Shown piece after piece: positions 5,980 through 14,230 of a stretch of DNA of 26,514 bases. The stretch comes from UKL13-2 sp031368465. Lineage in GTDB: Bacteria; Pseudomonadota; Gammaproteobacteria; Burkholderiales; Usitatibacteraceae. Position numbers and translations under genes: made by a program. The notes below the pieces were generated by a model. The model made no database searches. It saw nothing but the letters and a program-made list of their open reading frames with translations, and was not told the origin of the DNA. The DNA is taken from the NCBI GenBank assembly GCA_031368465.1, contig JANMNT010000205.1, forward strand, positions 1-26,514, in the 5' to 3' direction. Position 1 is the first letter of the stretch; each line of letters starts with the position of its first letter.

Positions 5980-7491
5980 ATGGATATCAAACCCGATGCC
6001 TTTAGTCGTACTGATGGCGTAGCCGCAAACTTAGCGTCCTCCGCAAAGGACGCTCACCGGTTCCAGGACAAGGTTGTTCTGATCACCGGTGAGGCCAGCG
6101 TGCTGAACACACCGAACGGCCGCTGGTGCTTGCTGGACAGCATTCGCATGATCGTGCGGGTGTGCCGACAGGTTTACCTCTACGTGCCACCCGAGTGCGG
6201 AGCGCTACGTGATGAGGCCATGGCGCTGGCCGAGGAAATCCAGTTCGCCTTCCCGGTCCAGCACTGCGCCGCGGCACCGGATGATCGCGGCTTCGATGCG
6301 GTGCTCAACATCGGCTTCCAGGTGCATCCCGGCCGGCCTTGGACCGCGATCAGTTCCAACGGCTGGGTCGCCTGGGCCAGCACAGTGGGGCCCCTGCCGC
6401 CGGAAGCTTCGCCTACCAAGGACAACCCCGTCGCCGCGCTTTTTGCGGCTAGCATGGGCGTCACCGAGGTGTTCAAGCGCCTGTTGCAGGTGTACCCGGA
6501 GCGTGGGCCGATGTTGGATAAGCTGGCTTTCTCGCTGATGACGCTGGAAGTGGGGGACACCGACCCGGGACCTTCGTTGCCGAGCCGCTTGGACCTGCCG
6601 CCAACGTGGCTGGTCGGCCTTGGGGCGATCGGCAACGGGGTTGCCCTGCTGTTCAGCCAACTGCCGTTGTTCGGCACGGTGTGGTGCGTAGACAAGCAGC
6701 GATTCGGCGACGAGAACCAAAACACCAGCGTGCTGCTAAATGCCAGCGGCATCGGCGAATGGAAAGCGGACTGGATTAGCGCTCGCATCGCCCGCCCGGA
6801 CCAGCTGATTTCGCACCCCTTACACGACGAGATTGATAGCATCCGCAAGAAAATCGGGGATGCGCTCCCGCATCCGCACTTCATGCTGGCGGGCCTGGAC
6901 AATATCGAGGCCAGATGGGACGCGCAATCGGTGTGGCCTACCTGCCTGATCGATGGCGCGACGGGGGAGGTGGAAGCCCAGGCCGCCAAATTCGTTTGGG
7001 GCCAGCCCGGCGCCTGCGTGAAGTGCTTGTTCCCCAAGCCGCCCGGCGTTGCTGCAGACGTTTCAAGCGCCGCGTTAACCGGGCTTTCTGTCCAGCGGAT
7101 CAACGAAAACGGCGCTGTGGTTTCGGAGCAGGACATTGAATCTGCGCCGGCCGATAAGCAAGAGGTACTCCGCGAGCATCTTGGCAAGGCGGTGTGCTCG
7201 CTTGTCTCGAAGGTCCGTGCGCAGGCGCTGACTGCTCAAGAGGTCACGATCTCGCCGTCCGCGCCATTCGTGTCCTGCGCGAGTGCGGCACTGATGGTCG
7301 CCGCACTCGTGAAGCAACTATCCAACACCGCCGAACCTAGGGGAGTGCGTTACTACTTCGATCTTCTTCAAGGGCCGGCTGCGGGTATTCGCTTCAACAC
7401 CCATGCGGAGCCGAAATGCGATTGCCATCGTCGAGCATCGGCAATTGGGGAATGGCGCAAAATGGTATCGCAGGATCACCAAACCGCTTAA
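5980..7491 (+). CDS. E1/ThiF-like ubiquitin-like activating enzyme (BilC-like)
   Basis: A 503-residue protein. Residues 1-200 are an N-terminal domain I cannot assign. Residues 205-435 are the ThiF/E1 adenylation domain: nucleotide loop G213-L-G215-A-I-G218, D238 after the next strand, the DENQNTSVL segment (244-252), LAGLDNIEARW, then PFVSCASAALMVAALVKQL. C346-x2-C349 plus C480-x-C482-H483 near the C-terminus look like a structural zinc site. C406 and C433 are candidate active-site cysteines; I cannot choose between them. It should adenylate the modifier's C-terminus and pass it to the E2-like protein. The ATG directly follows the peptidase stop, with GGAGG upstream. Confidence 0.85.
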   Translation: MDIKPDAFSRTDGVAANLASSAKDAHRFQDKVVLITGEASVLNTPNGRWCLLDSIRMIVRVCRQVYLYVPPECGALRDEAMALAEEIQFAFPVQHCAAAPDDRGFDAVLNIGFQVHPGRPWTAISSNGWVAWASTVGPLPPEASPTKDNPVAALFAASMGVTEVFKRLLQVYPERGPMLDKLAFSLMTLEVGDTDPGPSLPSRLDLPPTWLVGLGAIGNGVALLFSQLPLFGTVWCVDKQRFGDENQNTSVLLNASGIGEWKADWISARIARPDQLISHPLHDEIDSIRKKIGDALPHPHFMLAGLDNIEARWDAQSVWPTCLIDGATGEVEAQAAKFVWGQPGACVKCLFPKPPGVAADVSSAALTGLSVQRINENGAVVSEQDIESAPADKQEVLREHLGKAVCSLVSKVRAQALTAQEVTISPSAPFVSCASAALMVAALVKQLSNTAEPRGVRYYFDLLQGPAAGIRFNTHAEPKCDCHRRASAIGEWRKMVSQDHQTA

Positions 7492-7509
7492 CGCAAACAG
7501 GGAGTCAGC

Positions 7510-7760
7510 ATGAACTTCAATCTGATCGTGCAGTTCCTATTCGACGGCCGTGCTCATGTGCCTCATCCTTCTGCGGACGGGGCTGGCTGCATTTTTTCGG
7601 CGGCGCACACCTGGATATAGCGCGGGAGTCCGTGATGATCGCGTCCAGCGTGCTGGTTTTCTGGGGGATTTGGTATTTCCGGGCGGAGACCGGCCGAGAC
7701 TGGCTATCGTTCTGGGAACAATGGGCGGTCGTGTTTTCCATGAGGCATAACCGAGCCTGA
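7510..7760 (+). pseudogene. Possible small membrane protein gene broken by two frame changes
   Basis: Downstream of the E1 gene, an ATG at 7510 with a nearby GGAG-like site encodes MNFNLIVQFLFD, then runs to a stop at 7618-7620. Another frame, entered near 7550, encodes a hydrophobic stretch (VLMCLILLRTGLAAFF). A third frame encodes ARESVMIASSVLVFWGIWYF plus a charged tail ending at 7760. Read in sequence, these pieces would make an 80-85 residue protein with two membrane segments. The second change falls at a run of six T (about 7594-7599). Decay, a sequencing error or two unrelated micro-ORFs are all possible; an intact alternative is a 41-residue ORF from 7634. Confidence 0.35.
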
Positions 7761-7823
7761 CAACCGCTTCTTACGGCTACCGGCTTAACCCGGTTTACCA
7801 GCAACTGCTGACATTTCCGCAAA

Positions 7824-7845
7824 AACCCACCTGCGCAGGTAGGTT
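7824..7845. terminator. Imperfect palindrome downstream of the ubiquitin-like operon
   Basis: AACCCACCTGC is followed directly by GCAGGTAGGTT, an 11-bp inverted repeat with one mismatch and a perfect ACCTGCGCAGGT centre (7829-7840). It lies between the end of the operon and the HIT gene promoter. It could be a weak terminator or a dimeric protein site. No T-run follows. Confidence 0.3.
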
Positions 7846-7912
7846 ACTTTCGCCGTCATTCACACTACATGTTCGCGCCAAGAATCAAGGTGCCTACAGG
7901 TGCAGAGAACGC

Positions 7913-7918
7913 TATAAT
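7913..7918 (+). promoter_or_regulatory. Consensus -10 box of the HIT gene promoter
   Basis: A perfect TATAAT lies 37 bases before the HIT protein ATG at 7956; no good -35 hexamer is seen at 16-18 bp. The site argues for the 7956 start, because an upstream in-frame ATG (7869) lies before this promoter. Confidence 0.45.
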
Positions 7919-7955
7919 GGAAAAACGTCCAATATTATGTGGGAAAGATTTAACC

Positions 7956-8594
7956 ATGGCTAACTGTAAATTTTGCGGAATTGTCTCGCCTTCTAGGGGT
8001 AGCGGGGCTAGAGCCGTTGATCAAATCGTTTTGGAAGATGAGCGCTATTTCGCGATAAGTTCTATTGGCGGCTTTGTTCCGGGTTGGACCTTGGTTTGCA
8101 CCAAAGCTCATGAACTTAATCTAGCTGCGCAATATTCGGAAGCTGGGTTCCATGATTTTCTTGGCACAGTAATTCAATCTGTATCGAGGGAATTTGGTCG
8201 GCCGGTAATATTTGAACATGGTGCGCAATGCGAGGGGTCATCGACCGCGTGCGGGACAAATCATGCTCATTTGCACGTTGTGCCATTTTCAAAAAGTATT
8301 GAAAAGCTTGCGTCGTCGCAACAACTTGAAGGATGGCAGACCAGTTTGATCGGCGATGTCGATTTTCATGCTGGTCGATCTGAATATTTGTACTGTGCAG
8401 ATGAGTACAAGGAGCAGCAGACAATCGGTGTAATGCATCGACTTAGCAAGCCTGAGTCGCAATTTTTCCGACGCGTCATTGCCAAATCAGTCGGTTTGCC
8501 AGAGTTTTTCGATTACAAGACCAACCAATTTGAAGAGCTATCTGCTGCTACAGCTAGCAAACTAAAAGAGTCATTGCTTCAGGCGCACGCTTAG
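7956..8594 (+). CDS. HIT (histidine triad) superfamily nucleotide-binding protein
   Basis: A 212-residue protein. The start at 7956 gives MANCKFCGIV, with the C4-x2-C7 zinc pair common at the N-terminus of HIT proteins. The histidine triad is H103-A-H105-L-H107-V-V (NHAHLHVVPF). The sequence between, DERYFAISSIGGFVPGWTLVCTKAH, matches the HIT core. HIT enzymes hydrolyse or transfer nucleoside monophosphates from nucleotide conjugates. The roughly 100 residues after the triad are longer than in HinT and have no recognised domain. It is followed after 12 bases by a membrane protein gene and then the PEP-synthase-like/MazG gene, suggesting one operon. Codon use is visibly more AT-rich than in the preceding E1 gene. 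Confidence 0.85.
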   Translation: MANCKFCGIVSPSRGSGARAVDQIVLEDERYFAISSIGGFVPGWTLVCTKAHELNLAAQYSEAGFHDFLGTVIQSVSREFGRPVIFEHGAQCEGSSTACGTNHAHLHVVPFSKSIEKLASSQQLEGWQTSLIGDVDFHAGRSEYLYCADEYKEQQTIGVMHRLSKPESQFFRRVIAKSVGLPEFFDYKTNQFEELSAATASKLKESLLQAHA

Positions 8595-8606
8595 TTTGAA
8601 TGAATC

Positions 8607-9218
8607 ATGGCTGCTACGCATCCAGGCTCTGCGCAGCCGCCAAATAGTAACGTACCACTTGTCTCGCCCGAAGGGATTACAACTGACGGGCGAACGACTG
8701 GTAACCATGAGACCCGATACAAAGATACATTGGTACGAGTGCAAATCGCGGTAGAAGCACTTTACTTGGGAATGGTGTTGCTCTGGTCTGCTTATCTAGT
8801 TATTTGGGTTTTTCACGGCAAGCTTGACCTCCTTTTTTTCGGCTCAACATTCCAAGGTCATGAGGATGCATTCAGGCGCATCTTGTCATTCGGCATCGGA
8901 GGACTAGTAGGCGGTACTTTATTTGCCCTGAAATTCCTTTATCGAGTGATTGCCCATGGATATTGGAGTGAGGATCGTTGGGTTTGGCGCGTATTTTCAC
9001 CATGGCTATCCGCAATGCTTGCTGTAATGGTGGGCATCATGGTCGATGGCGGGCTCTTAGGGCTGACCTATAGCATTAAACCGCAAGGCAATGTTTTCTC
9101 TGTAACAGTTGGAATTGGTTTTGTTACGGGATATTTCGCGGATTCAGCGCTCGCGAAAATGCAAGATATCGCTAATGTTGTATTTGGCACGTCGTCTCGT
9201 GGCAGTACTTCAAAATAG
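8607..9218 (+). CDS. Four-helix membrane protein of unknown function
   Basis: A 203-residue protein. A polar N-terminus (1-45) precedes four predicted membrane helices at about 48-72, 92-115, 128-153 and 160-180, with short charged loops between them. There is no signal peptide or enzymatic motif that I recognise. The second and fourth helices are glycine-rich (GIGGLVGGTLF; VGIGFVTGYF). The gene follows the HIT gene by 12 bp and precedes the PEP-synthase-like/MazG gene by 28 bp on the same strand. In a nucleotide-enzyme operon it could be a membrane effector or anchor; that is only a suggestion from context. Confidence 0.7.
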   Translation: MAATHPGSAQPPNSNVPLVSPEGITTDGRTTGNHETRYKDTLVRVQIAVEALYLGMVLLWSAYLVIWVFHGKLDLLFFGSTFQGHEDAFRRILSFGIGGLVGGTLFALKFLYRVIAHGYWSEDRWVWRVFSPWLSAMLAVMVGIMVDGGLLGLTYSIKPQGNVFSVTVGIGFVTGYFADSALAKMQDIANVVFGTSSRGSTSK

Positions 9219-9246
9219 CCAATAACTAAGGCGCCTGCTCATATCT

Positions 9247-11859
9247 ATGGAACTCGGCCCCAATAGGTCTGTAGTTTTGGTAGATCGAACAGGTGGCATG
9301 ACGCTTTCGGAGACCGGTGTCACGAAAGAGTTAGTGGGCGACAAGGCGTTTGGCCTGCTATCGATTCCGGCACCTTGGGTGCCTGAATTTTTTGTGGTTT
9401 CTGCTAACGCAGCATCACAGCTGGAAAGCGAAAGTGAACGACAGCGGTTACTTCGCCATATACGAAGTGCCGCTGATCTAGCAAGTGTGCAAAGCGATAC
9501 CGACTGGATTGTAAGATCAAGCGCAAGTGGCGAATCTATTGCCGATCGCGGAAGCCTCGTAAGCGAGCGCACAACTGCCTCCGAAGTGGTCAATACCGTT
9601 CGGCGATGTGTACAGCAAACTCAGTCATCGGTGAATCCTGTTCATTGGATTGTGCAACGTTTGGTACAGCCAACGTGCTGCGGCCACTTATCGAATGAAC
9701 GTCGCATTTCCGAAGCCAAACGAGATTGGCTTCTCGAGTTCGAAATAAGTGACATGGGCCTCCGGATCGACGACCCCATTACAGTCGCTGTGAGAAAGTG
9801 GCGGCAAGGCGACCCCAAGAAGCCCGCGCCACTCAGCTGCAAATCACGTATTCAAATAGATGACACCGCACAACTGCCAGCTCGCTGGGCAACTGACTTG
9901 AAATTGCGGTTGCATTTTGAGTGGGTATGGGACGGAAGCACTCTTTGGTTGGTGCAGGCCGATCCGTGTATTCCGGGTGAAGGCGTCGATCCAACGCAAC
10001 TATTGCCAAAAGGCGCCTCTTCAATTCAAGCGGCTGGTTTGAAGGCATTTCGATTGGCAAACAGTCAGGATTTCGAAAAGTACCGAAAGCTTGGCAATGC
10101 CAAGCGCTACTTTGGACTCGGCTACAAACCACCATCGTTTTATGTATTGGACGACAAAGACCTCATTGCGGTTTTGCTTGCCGGAGAGCGAACGCCAGAA
10201 TTGGTGGCAGATTTGACTCTTCTAACCGGGCGCCCATTGGTAGTTAGAACGGATGGCATAGATATACCTCCGGAATTGAAGCAGATGCTGCCGCGTAGTG
10301 ATGAATTGCGCGATGTCGAAGTCGCATTTCATTGGCTCAGTAGGGACCTGTCACAGAAACTTGAGCCTCTCAAAGAGCACAAAGACAATATTGTTTTAAT
10401 CTGCCATCACTTTGTGCCTGCTGTCGCTTCCGCCTGGTGCATGGCCGACCCTGTACGCAAGGCGGTTCGTATTGAAGCACTTTGGGGAATTCCTGAAGGG
10501 ATGTATTGGTATCCACATGACGTCTACGAGTTGGATACGGGGCATCAGGATGTGGACACAGCGGCAGCAAGCCCGGAGCGCTTCGCTATTTCAAAACGGC
10601 TTCGATACAAAGAGTTATTTGTCGCGCCGGATGAGGCCGGCAATTGGGTCACATTCAAAGCGGCCGAGAAAAAGAGGTGGGCAAAAACCATTGCAAGTGA
10701 AAAACTGTTGCAAGAAATTGCGATTACCAGTCGCCGAATTGCGGTACAAGTTGGCGAACCGGTCAACGTCATGTGGTTTGTCGGGGTGCATCCCGATGTT
10801 TGTGAAAATTCCATCCTTCCATGGTTTCATGAGAAATCTGAACTCGATAGAAGCGTACTGAAGGGTGCCCCACGCTTTAAGAGGGCGGACGCCGCAATTT
10901 TTGAGCTGCAGTATTTGACCGACTGGACCGGACTAAAGCAGGCGGATGCTGACGCAAGGGTGCGAATCAAGAGAATTCGTGTATTGCCAAAAGACCCGGA
11001 GCTGATTCGAAGCAAAAGTTTTCTCGATGAGCTAAGTGAATTTGCACTTTCCAACGATACCGTAATTGAACTGCATGGCGGCGTGCTGTCGCACGTTTTC
11101 TACATCCTGCAGAAGGCGGGCTGCAAGGTCGAGGTGTTCGATCTGTATGGAATCAAAGACGAGGCAACTGCGTTCAACAAGGTAGTCCGGGACAAAATCC
11201 CTGAAGACATCGAAAAGAAGGGTGAGCGTGTTGTTCAGGCCCAGCTTTCAGGAGACGATTTAATATTCGCCCTGAAAGCCAAATTGATCGAAGAAGCCTA
11301 TGAAGCGTTGGACGCATCTTCCACTAGCGAAACAGTTGCAGAGCTCGCCGATATTCTCGAGGTCGTTCATGCAATAGCCAGTCACCTAGGTGTGGGAATT
11401 AAAGCTGTTCAACTGGAAAAAAAGCAAAAGCGTCTCAAGCGCGGAGGATTCGACCAGGGCAAGGTTCTTCTTGAGACCGCGAATCCCCAAAGTCTCAATC
11501 CAGCATTGGCAATTGAGGTAGCCGACCCAACTAAAAAGCAAACGATCACGCTCACAGAGACATTGCCGTTAGATGGTCTTCGACGGCCAGGCCATACGCG
11601 AATGGTTTTGGATGCGCAAACCCATCAGGATGAGCGTGAAAGAGATGCCGGCAAGGAAAAGCTTTTGGAGATTGAGGTGCCGGCAGTACTCAATCGCGAT
11701 GTTTCCAAACAAACAGAAGTACGATTAACGCTCTATCGCGGTAACGCTGAGTTCACAGGTGAATTTGTTGGCAAGTGGCACGTTAGCCGAAAAAAAACTG
11801 GCGTGCGTATTCGGTTGACTCTCTCGCCGCTCCCAATTCAAGGGGTGCTAGATTATTAG
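9247..11859 (+). CDS. PEP-synthase-like ATP-binding domain fused to MazG-like pyrophosphohydrolase
   Basis: An 870-residue multidomain protein. Residues about 20-240 resemble the ATP-grasp nucleotide domain of PEP synthase/PPDK: VGDKAFGLLSI near the start, VRSSASGE (89-96), and an end of FEWVWDGSTLWLVQADP (224-240). The phosphohistidine and PEP-binding domains are not evident. The middle (about 250-640) is unassigned. Residues about 643-745 match the MazG/HisE-like fold: VVRDKIPEDIEKKGE, then E682-E683-x2-E686 and E699-x2-D702, the magnesium-binding EExxE/ExxD motif of nucleotide pyrophosphohydrolases. The final 120 residues are unassigned. The likely activity is hydrolysis of a nucleotide substrate, possibly coupled to ATP binding. 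Defence by nucleotide depletion is an inference. It converges with the methyltransferase gene with a 4-bp overlap. Confidence 0.72.
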   Translation: MELGPNRSVVLVDRTGGMTLSETGVTKELVGDKAFGLLSIPAPWVPEFFVVSANAASQLESESERQRLLRHIRSAADLASVQSDTDWIVRSSASGESIADRGSLVSERTTASEVVNTVRRCVQQTQSSVNPVHWIVQRLVQPTCCGHLSNERRISEAKRDWLLEFEISDMGLRIDDPITVAVRKWRQGDPKKPAPLSCKSRIQIDDTAQLPARWATDLKLRLHFEWVWDGSTLWLVQADPCIPGEGVDPTQLLPKGASSIQAAGLKAFRLANSQDFEKYRKLGNAKRYFGLGYKPPSFYVLDDKDLIAVLLAGERTPELVADLTLLTGRPLVVRTDGIDIPPELKQMLPRSDELRDVEVAFHWLSRDLSQKLEPLKEHKDNIVLICHHFVPAVASAWCMADPVRKAVRIEALWGIPEGMYWYPHDVYELDTGHQDVDTAAASPERFAISKRLRYKELFVAPDEAGNWVTFKAAEKKRWAKTIASEKLLQEIAITSRRIAVQVGEPVNVMWFVGVHPDVCENSILPWFHEKSELDRSVLKGAPRFKRADAAIFELQYLTDWTGLKQADADARVRIKRIRVLPKDPELIRSKSFLDELSEFALSNDTVIELHGGVLSHVFYILQKAGCKVEVFDLYGIKDEATAFNKVVRDKIPEDIEKKGERVVQAQLSGDDLIFALKAKLIEEAYEALDASSTSETVAELADILEVVHAIASHLGVGIKAVQLEKKQKRLKRGGFDQGKVLLETANPQSLNPALAIEVADPTKKQTITLTETLPLDGLRRPGHTRMVLDAQTHQDERERDAGKEKLLEIEVPAVLNRDVSKQTEVRLTLYRGNAEFTGEFVGKWHVSRKKTGVRIRLTLSPLPIQGVLDY

Positions 11860-12734
11860 CGGTGTTGGCCCTGCCGCGTTTCTCGCCGTTGTTGCTTTTT
11901 AAGCTGAGATGGTATGTCCAGACGAGGGTCAAGAACCATCAATTCCGTACCGACCCGCTTTTCCTGCGCCGAGTAATTCAACTCTTGATTGAACGAAGGG
12001 AACTTGTTGTACAGCGCGCGGGTTTCCGACACGTCGTCATAAGTCACCATCCAATATGGTTTTATCTTGCGAACCGCTCGTGCAAGATCTATATGGTCTT
12101 GTGGGGTGAAATGATTTTTGTAAAGTCCTGGCCCCTTAACGTAGTAGGGTGGGTCAAGATTTACCAAAGTTTTTGAGGGAAGGTCGGGGATCACATTTTT
12201 GATGAAATCAATCGCATCAAGTTTGTACAATGTAATTTGATCGCGGTGTAATGCAATTCGCCGAATTTTGCGAATCAGATCTTTTCGATTGAAGCGGCAG
12301 TCAAGTTGATAGTTGCCACTTTGTTCAATTCCTCCGATAACACCGCCGCGAATAATTCCAGAGCGATTCGTCCTGTTCAAAAAAAATGTGGAAAACCCTA
12401 GGTCTAGGATGCTTACACGTTTCGCGTCTTGGAACACTTTTTGCTCTTGCCATTCCGCGATCGTGATATCAATCGAATCTATTCGCGCGCAGAGATCGTC
12501 CGTCTTGTTTAAAACGCATGACCAAAAAGCATGGATCGCCGGATCCAAATCGTTGATGTGGACATGGGAAACGTAACTATTCAGCAATAAGGTCCACGCA
12601 ATTCCCGCGCCCCCAGCAAAGACCTCTACGTAATCTCCATACAGCAGATTATTCTCTCGGAGAATTTCAACCACCAAGGGTGCGAGTTGGCTTTTTCCTC
12701 CTGGATAGCGCAATGGCGAGTCTGTCGTTGGCAT
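11856..12734 (-). CDS. Dam-like (D12 class) DNA N6-adenine methyltransferase
   Basis: A 292-residue protein from the ATG at 12734; the longer frame needs a TTG at 12758. Visible motifs are LRYPGGKSQLAPLV at the N-terminus, the SAM-binding loop VEVFAGGAGIAW (motif I) and NLDPPYYVKGPGLY (motif IV, catalytic DPPY). This order is that of alpha-class Dam-type enzymes. The recognition sequence cannot be read from the protein. It lies 66 bp downstream of the ParB-fold gene on the same strand. No matching restriction endonuclease is adjacent, so it may be a solitary methyltransferase or belong to a system with the ParB-like protein. Confidence 0.88.
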   Translation of the reverse strand: MPTTDSPLRYPGGKSQLAPLVVEILRENNLLYGDYVEVFAGGAGIAWTLLLNSYVSHVHINDLDPAIHAFWSCVLNKTDDLCARIDSIDITIAEWQEQKVFQDAKRVSILDLGFSTFFLNRTNRSGIIRGGVIGGIEQSGNYQLDCRFNRKDLIRKIRRIALHRDQITLYKLDAIDFIKNVIPDLPSKTLVNLDPPYYVKGPGLYKNHFTPQDHIDLARAVRKIKPYWMVTYDDVSETRALYNKFPSFNQELNYSAQEKRVGTELMVLDPRLDIPSQLKKQQRRETRQGQHR

Positions 12735-12800
12735 TTTGGAGTGTCTAGTAGGCAACAATTATCAGAATAATAGTGATTCGAAGTCAATTTGGCCAGAACT

Positions 12801-14123
12801 TTATTGATGTCGTTCGATCAAGAGCACCAAGCAGCTCTGAATTGAATCCCAGAACCTCACAAGCTCGACGCTGTTAGGTATCATCCCTCCATGAACGTAT
12901 GCGCCGAGCGTGTCGGGCGACATTCGACTGTCTTTGTCGCTCGCCATAACTCTCAACGGCTTGAGCTGCCTCGCTTCGACGCCGTCGCTGGCTAATCTAT
13001 TGGCACACCGCTCGATAATAATATGTAGGTCGGCGTTAGTCGCTATCCCTTTTTTCTTGCAAAAGAGCTTTGCGGCCTGTTCTATCATGGCGCGTACGAG
13101 GTACGCTGCGGCAAAGGAATATTCACGTGCATCCAGAGTCCTTAACTCATCGTAGAGCCGCTTTAGCAACTTGTCGCGAATTTGGACTGAAAACGCCGAT
13201 GGGATAACAGTAGACCTTTCGTCGGGGCTCTTATTGTTGCGTCGTTTCTTGGGGCCGGCGTATGCCCCTCCGCTACCGCTGCCCGCATTTGGGTTTAGGC
13301 GTATGGCCTCTCCGAGCCGCGATTTTGGTGCCGCTCCTTGCCCCCTAAGTTTGCGGGCATAGTCTTCTCGTTCGGTTTTACTTGTTCGTGAATGTACGCC
13401 GCTGCCTGAGCCAGAGTAAGCGTCTCCTAGAAATCTAGCGGCAACACTATCGAATTCTTGCTGCGGGACAGATACTTGTAGATCGTTATTTGTTGACAAG
13501 CCAATGGTGTCCCGAAAAATTGGATTGCTCAGAAAACGTGTCAAGGTTGTAATACTAATATCGTCATGCTGATTACGATCAATAAGGCCTCTTGCTAACG
13601 CGTACTCGAGGAGTAGGGCGGCCTGTTTGTTCGGATTTGTTATCTCCCCACCTGTGCGATTAAATCTCTCGACTTGTGGTGCCCTCCATTGCCGCGTTCC
13701 TACCCCATCGAGCTCGCCTTCGTGGCGGAGGGCAAGCCAATGCCTGGCGGATTTTCTGTCAGGGAAAATCACGGCGTCAATTGTCGTTATTTTTTCAATC
13801 CTTGAAGCTGCCAACTCACGAAAAATTTTTCTGTGAGAGTCGGCTGGCGCTTTGTCAGGATCTTGCAGCAATTTGAGAGCGCATACTCTTCGATTCCCCT
13901 CTACGGCAATGTAAACGCTCTTGGTTGTTGGGTGGGGAATCACAGCAAGCCGTTCTAACGGGCTGGCACCATTTTTTGCAATATCGCGAGCTAGGCTTTT
14001 TATCTTTTCCTTGGTAACCAAGTTAGCAATGAGGTCAAGTTCATTGTCGATTGGGTCATGCCTCGGATTATTGTTATCGAGATAGACCTTTTGCAGCTGA
14101 ATGGATTGCGTTTTGTATTCCAT
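12801..14123 (-). CDS. ParB/Srx-fold N-terminal domain protein with helical C-terminal domain
   Basis: A 440-residue protein. The ATG at 14123 is preceded by an AGGGAG ribosome site and is preferred over the longer frame from 14195. Residues 1-95 fit the ParB/Srx-like fold: a helix around IKSLARDIAKNG, a strand LAVIPHP, and the hallmark EGNRRVCALKLL. The middle (about 245-300) is glycine/serine- and lysine/arginine-rich, probably a flexible basic linker. The C-terminal 130 residues are predicted helical (SFAAAYLVRAMIEQAAKLF), with no family I can name. ParB-fold proteins bind DNA and/or nucleotides, and some are nucleases; which applies here is unknown. It lies between the AT-hook protein and the Dam-like gene on one strand, a likely operon. 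Confidence 0.62.
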   Translation of the reverse strand: MEYKTQSIQLQKVYLDNNNPRHDPIDNELDLIANLVTKEKIKSLARDIAKNGASPLERLAVIPHPTTKSVYIAVEGNRRVCALKLLQDPDKAPADSHRKIFRELAASRIEKITTIDAVIFPDRKSARHWLALRHEGELDGVGTRQWRAPQVERFNRTGGEITNPNKQAALLLEYALARGLIDRNQHDDISITTLTRFLSNPIFRDTIGLSTNNDLQVSVPQQEFDSVAARFLGDAYSGSGSGVHSRTSKTEREDYARKLRGQGAAPKSRLGEAIRLNPNAGSGSGGAYAGPKKRRNNKSPDERSTVIPSAFSVQIRDKLLKRLYDELRTLDAREYSFAAAYLVRAMIEQAAKLFCKKKGIATNADLHIIIERCANRLASDGVEARQLKPLRVMASDKDSRMSPDTLGAYVHGGMIPNSVELVRFWDSIQSCLVLLIERHQ

Positions 14124-14230
14124 GTTGCTCCCTGTGTTTTTGGGGCTGATGGTTCCGATACTCAATTGGCCGGCTGAGCGTCGTACGATTATCAATGATG
14201 GTAATCAGGCCAAACTATCGACAAGCCAAG

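Noticed and set aside
6180..7187. 335-residue minus-strand ORF opposite the E1 gene
   Set aside because: It is antisense to a convincing E1/ThiF coding region, and its serine/proline-rich composition is typical of a GC-rich shadow frame.
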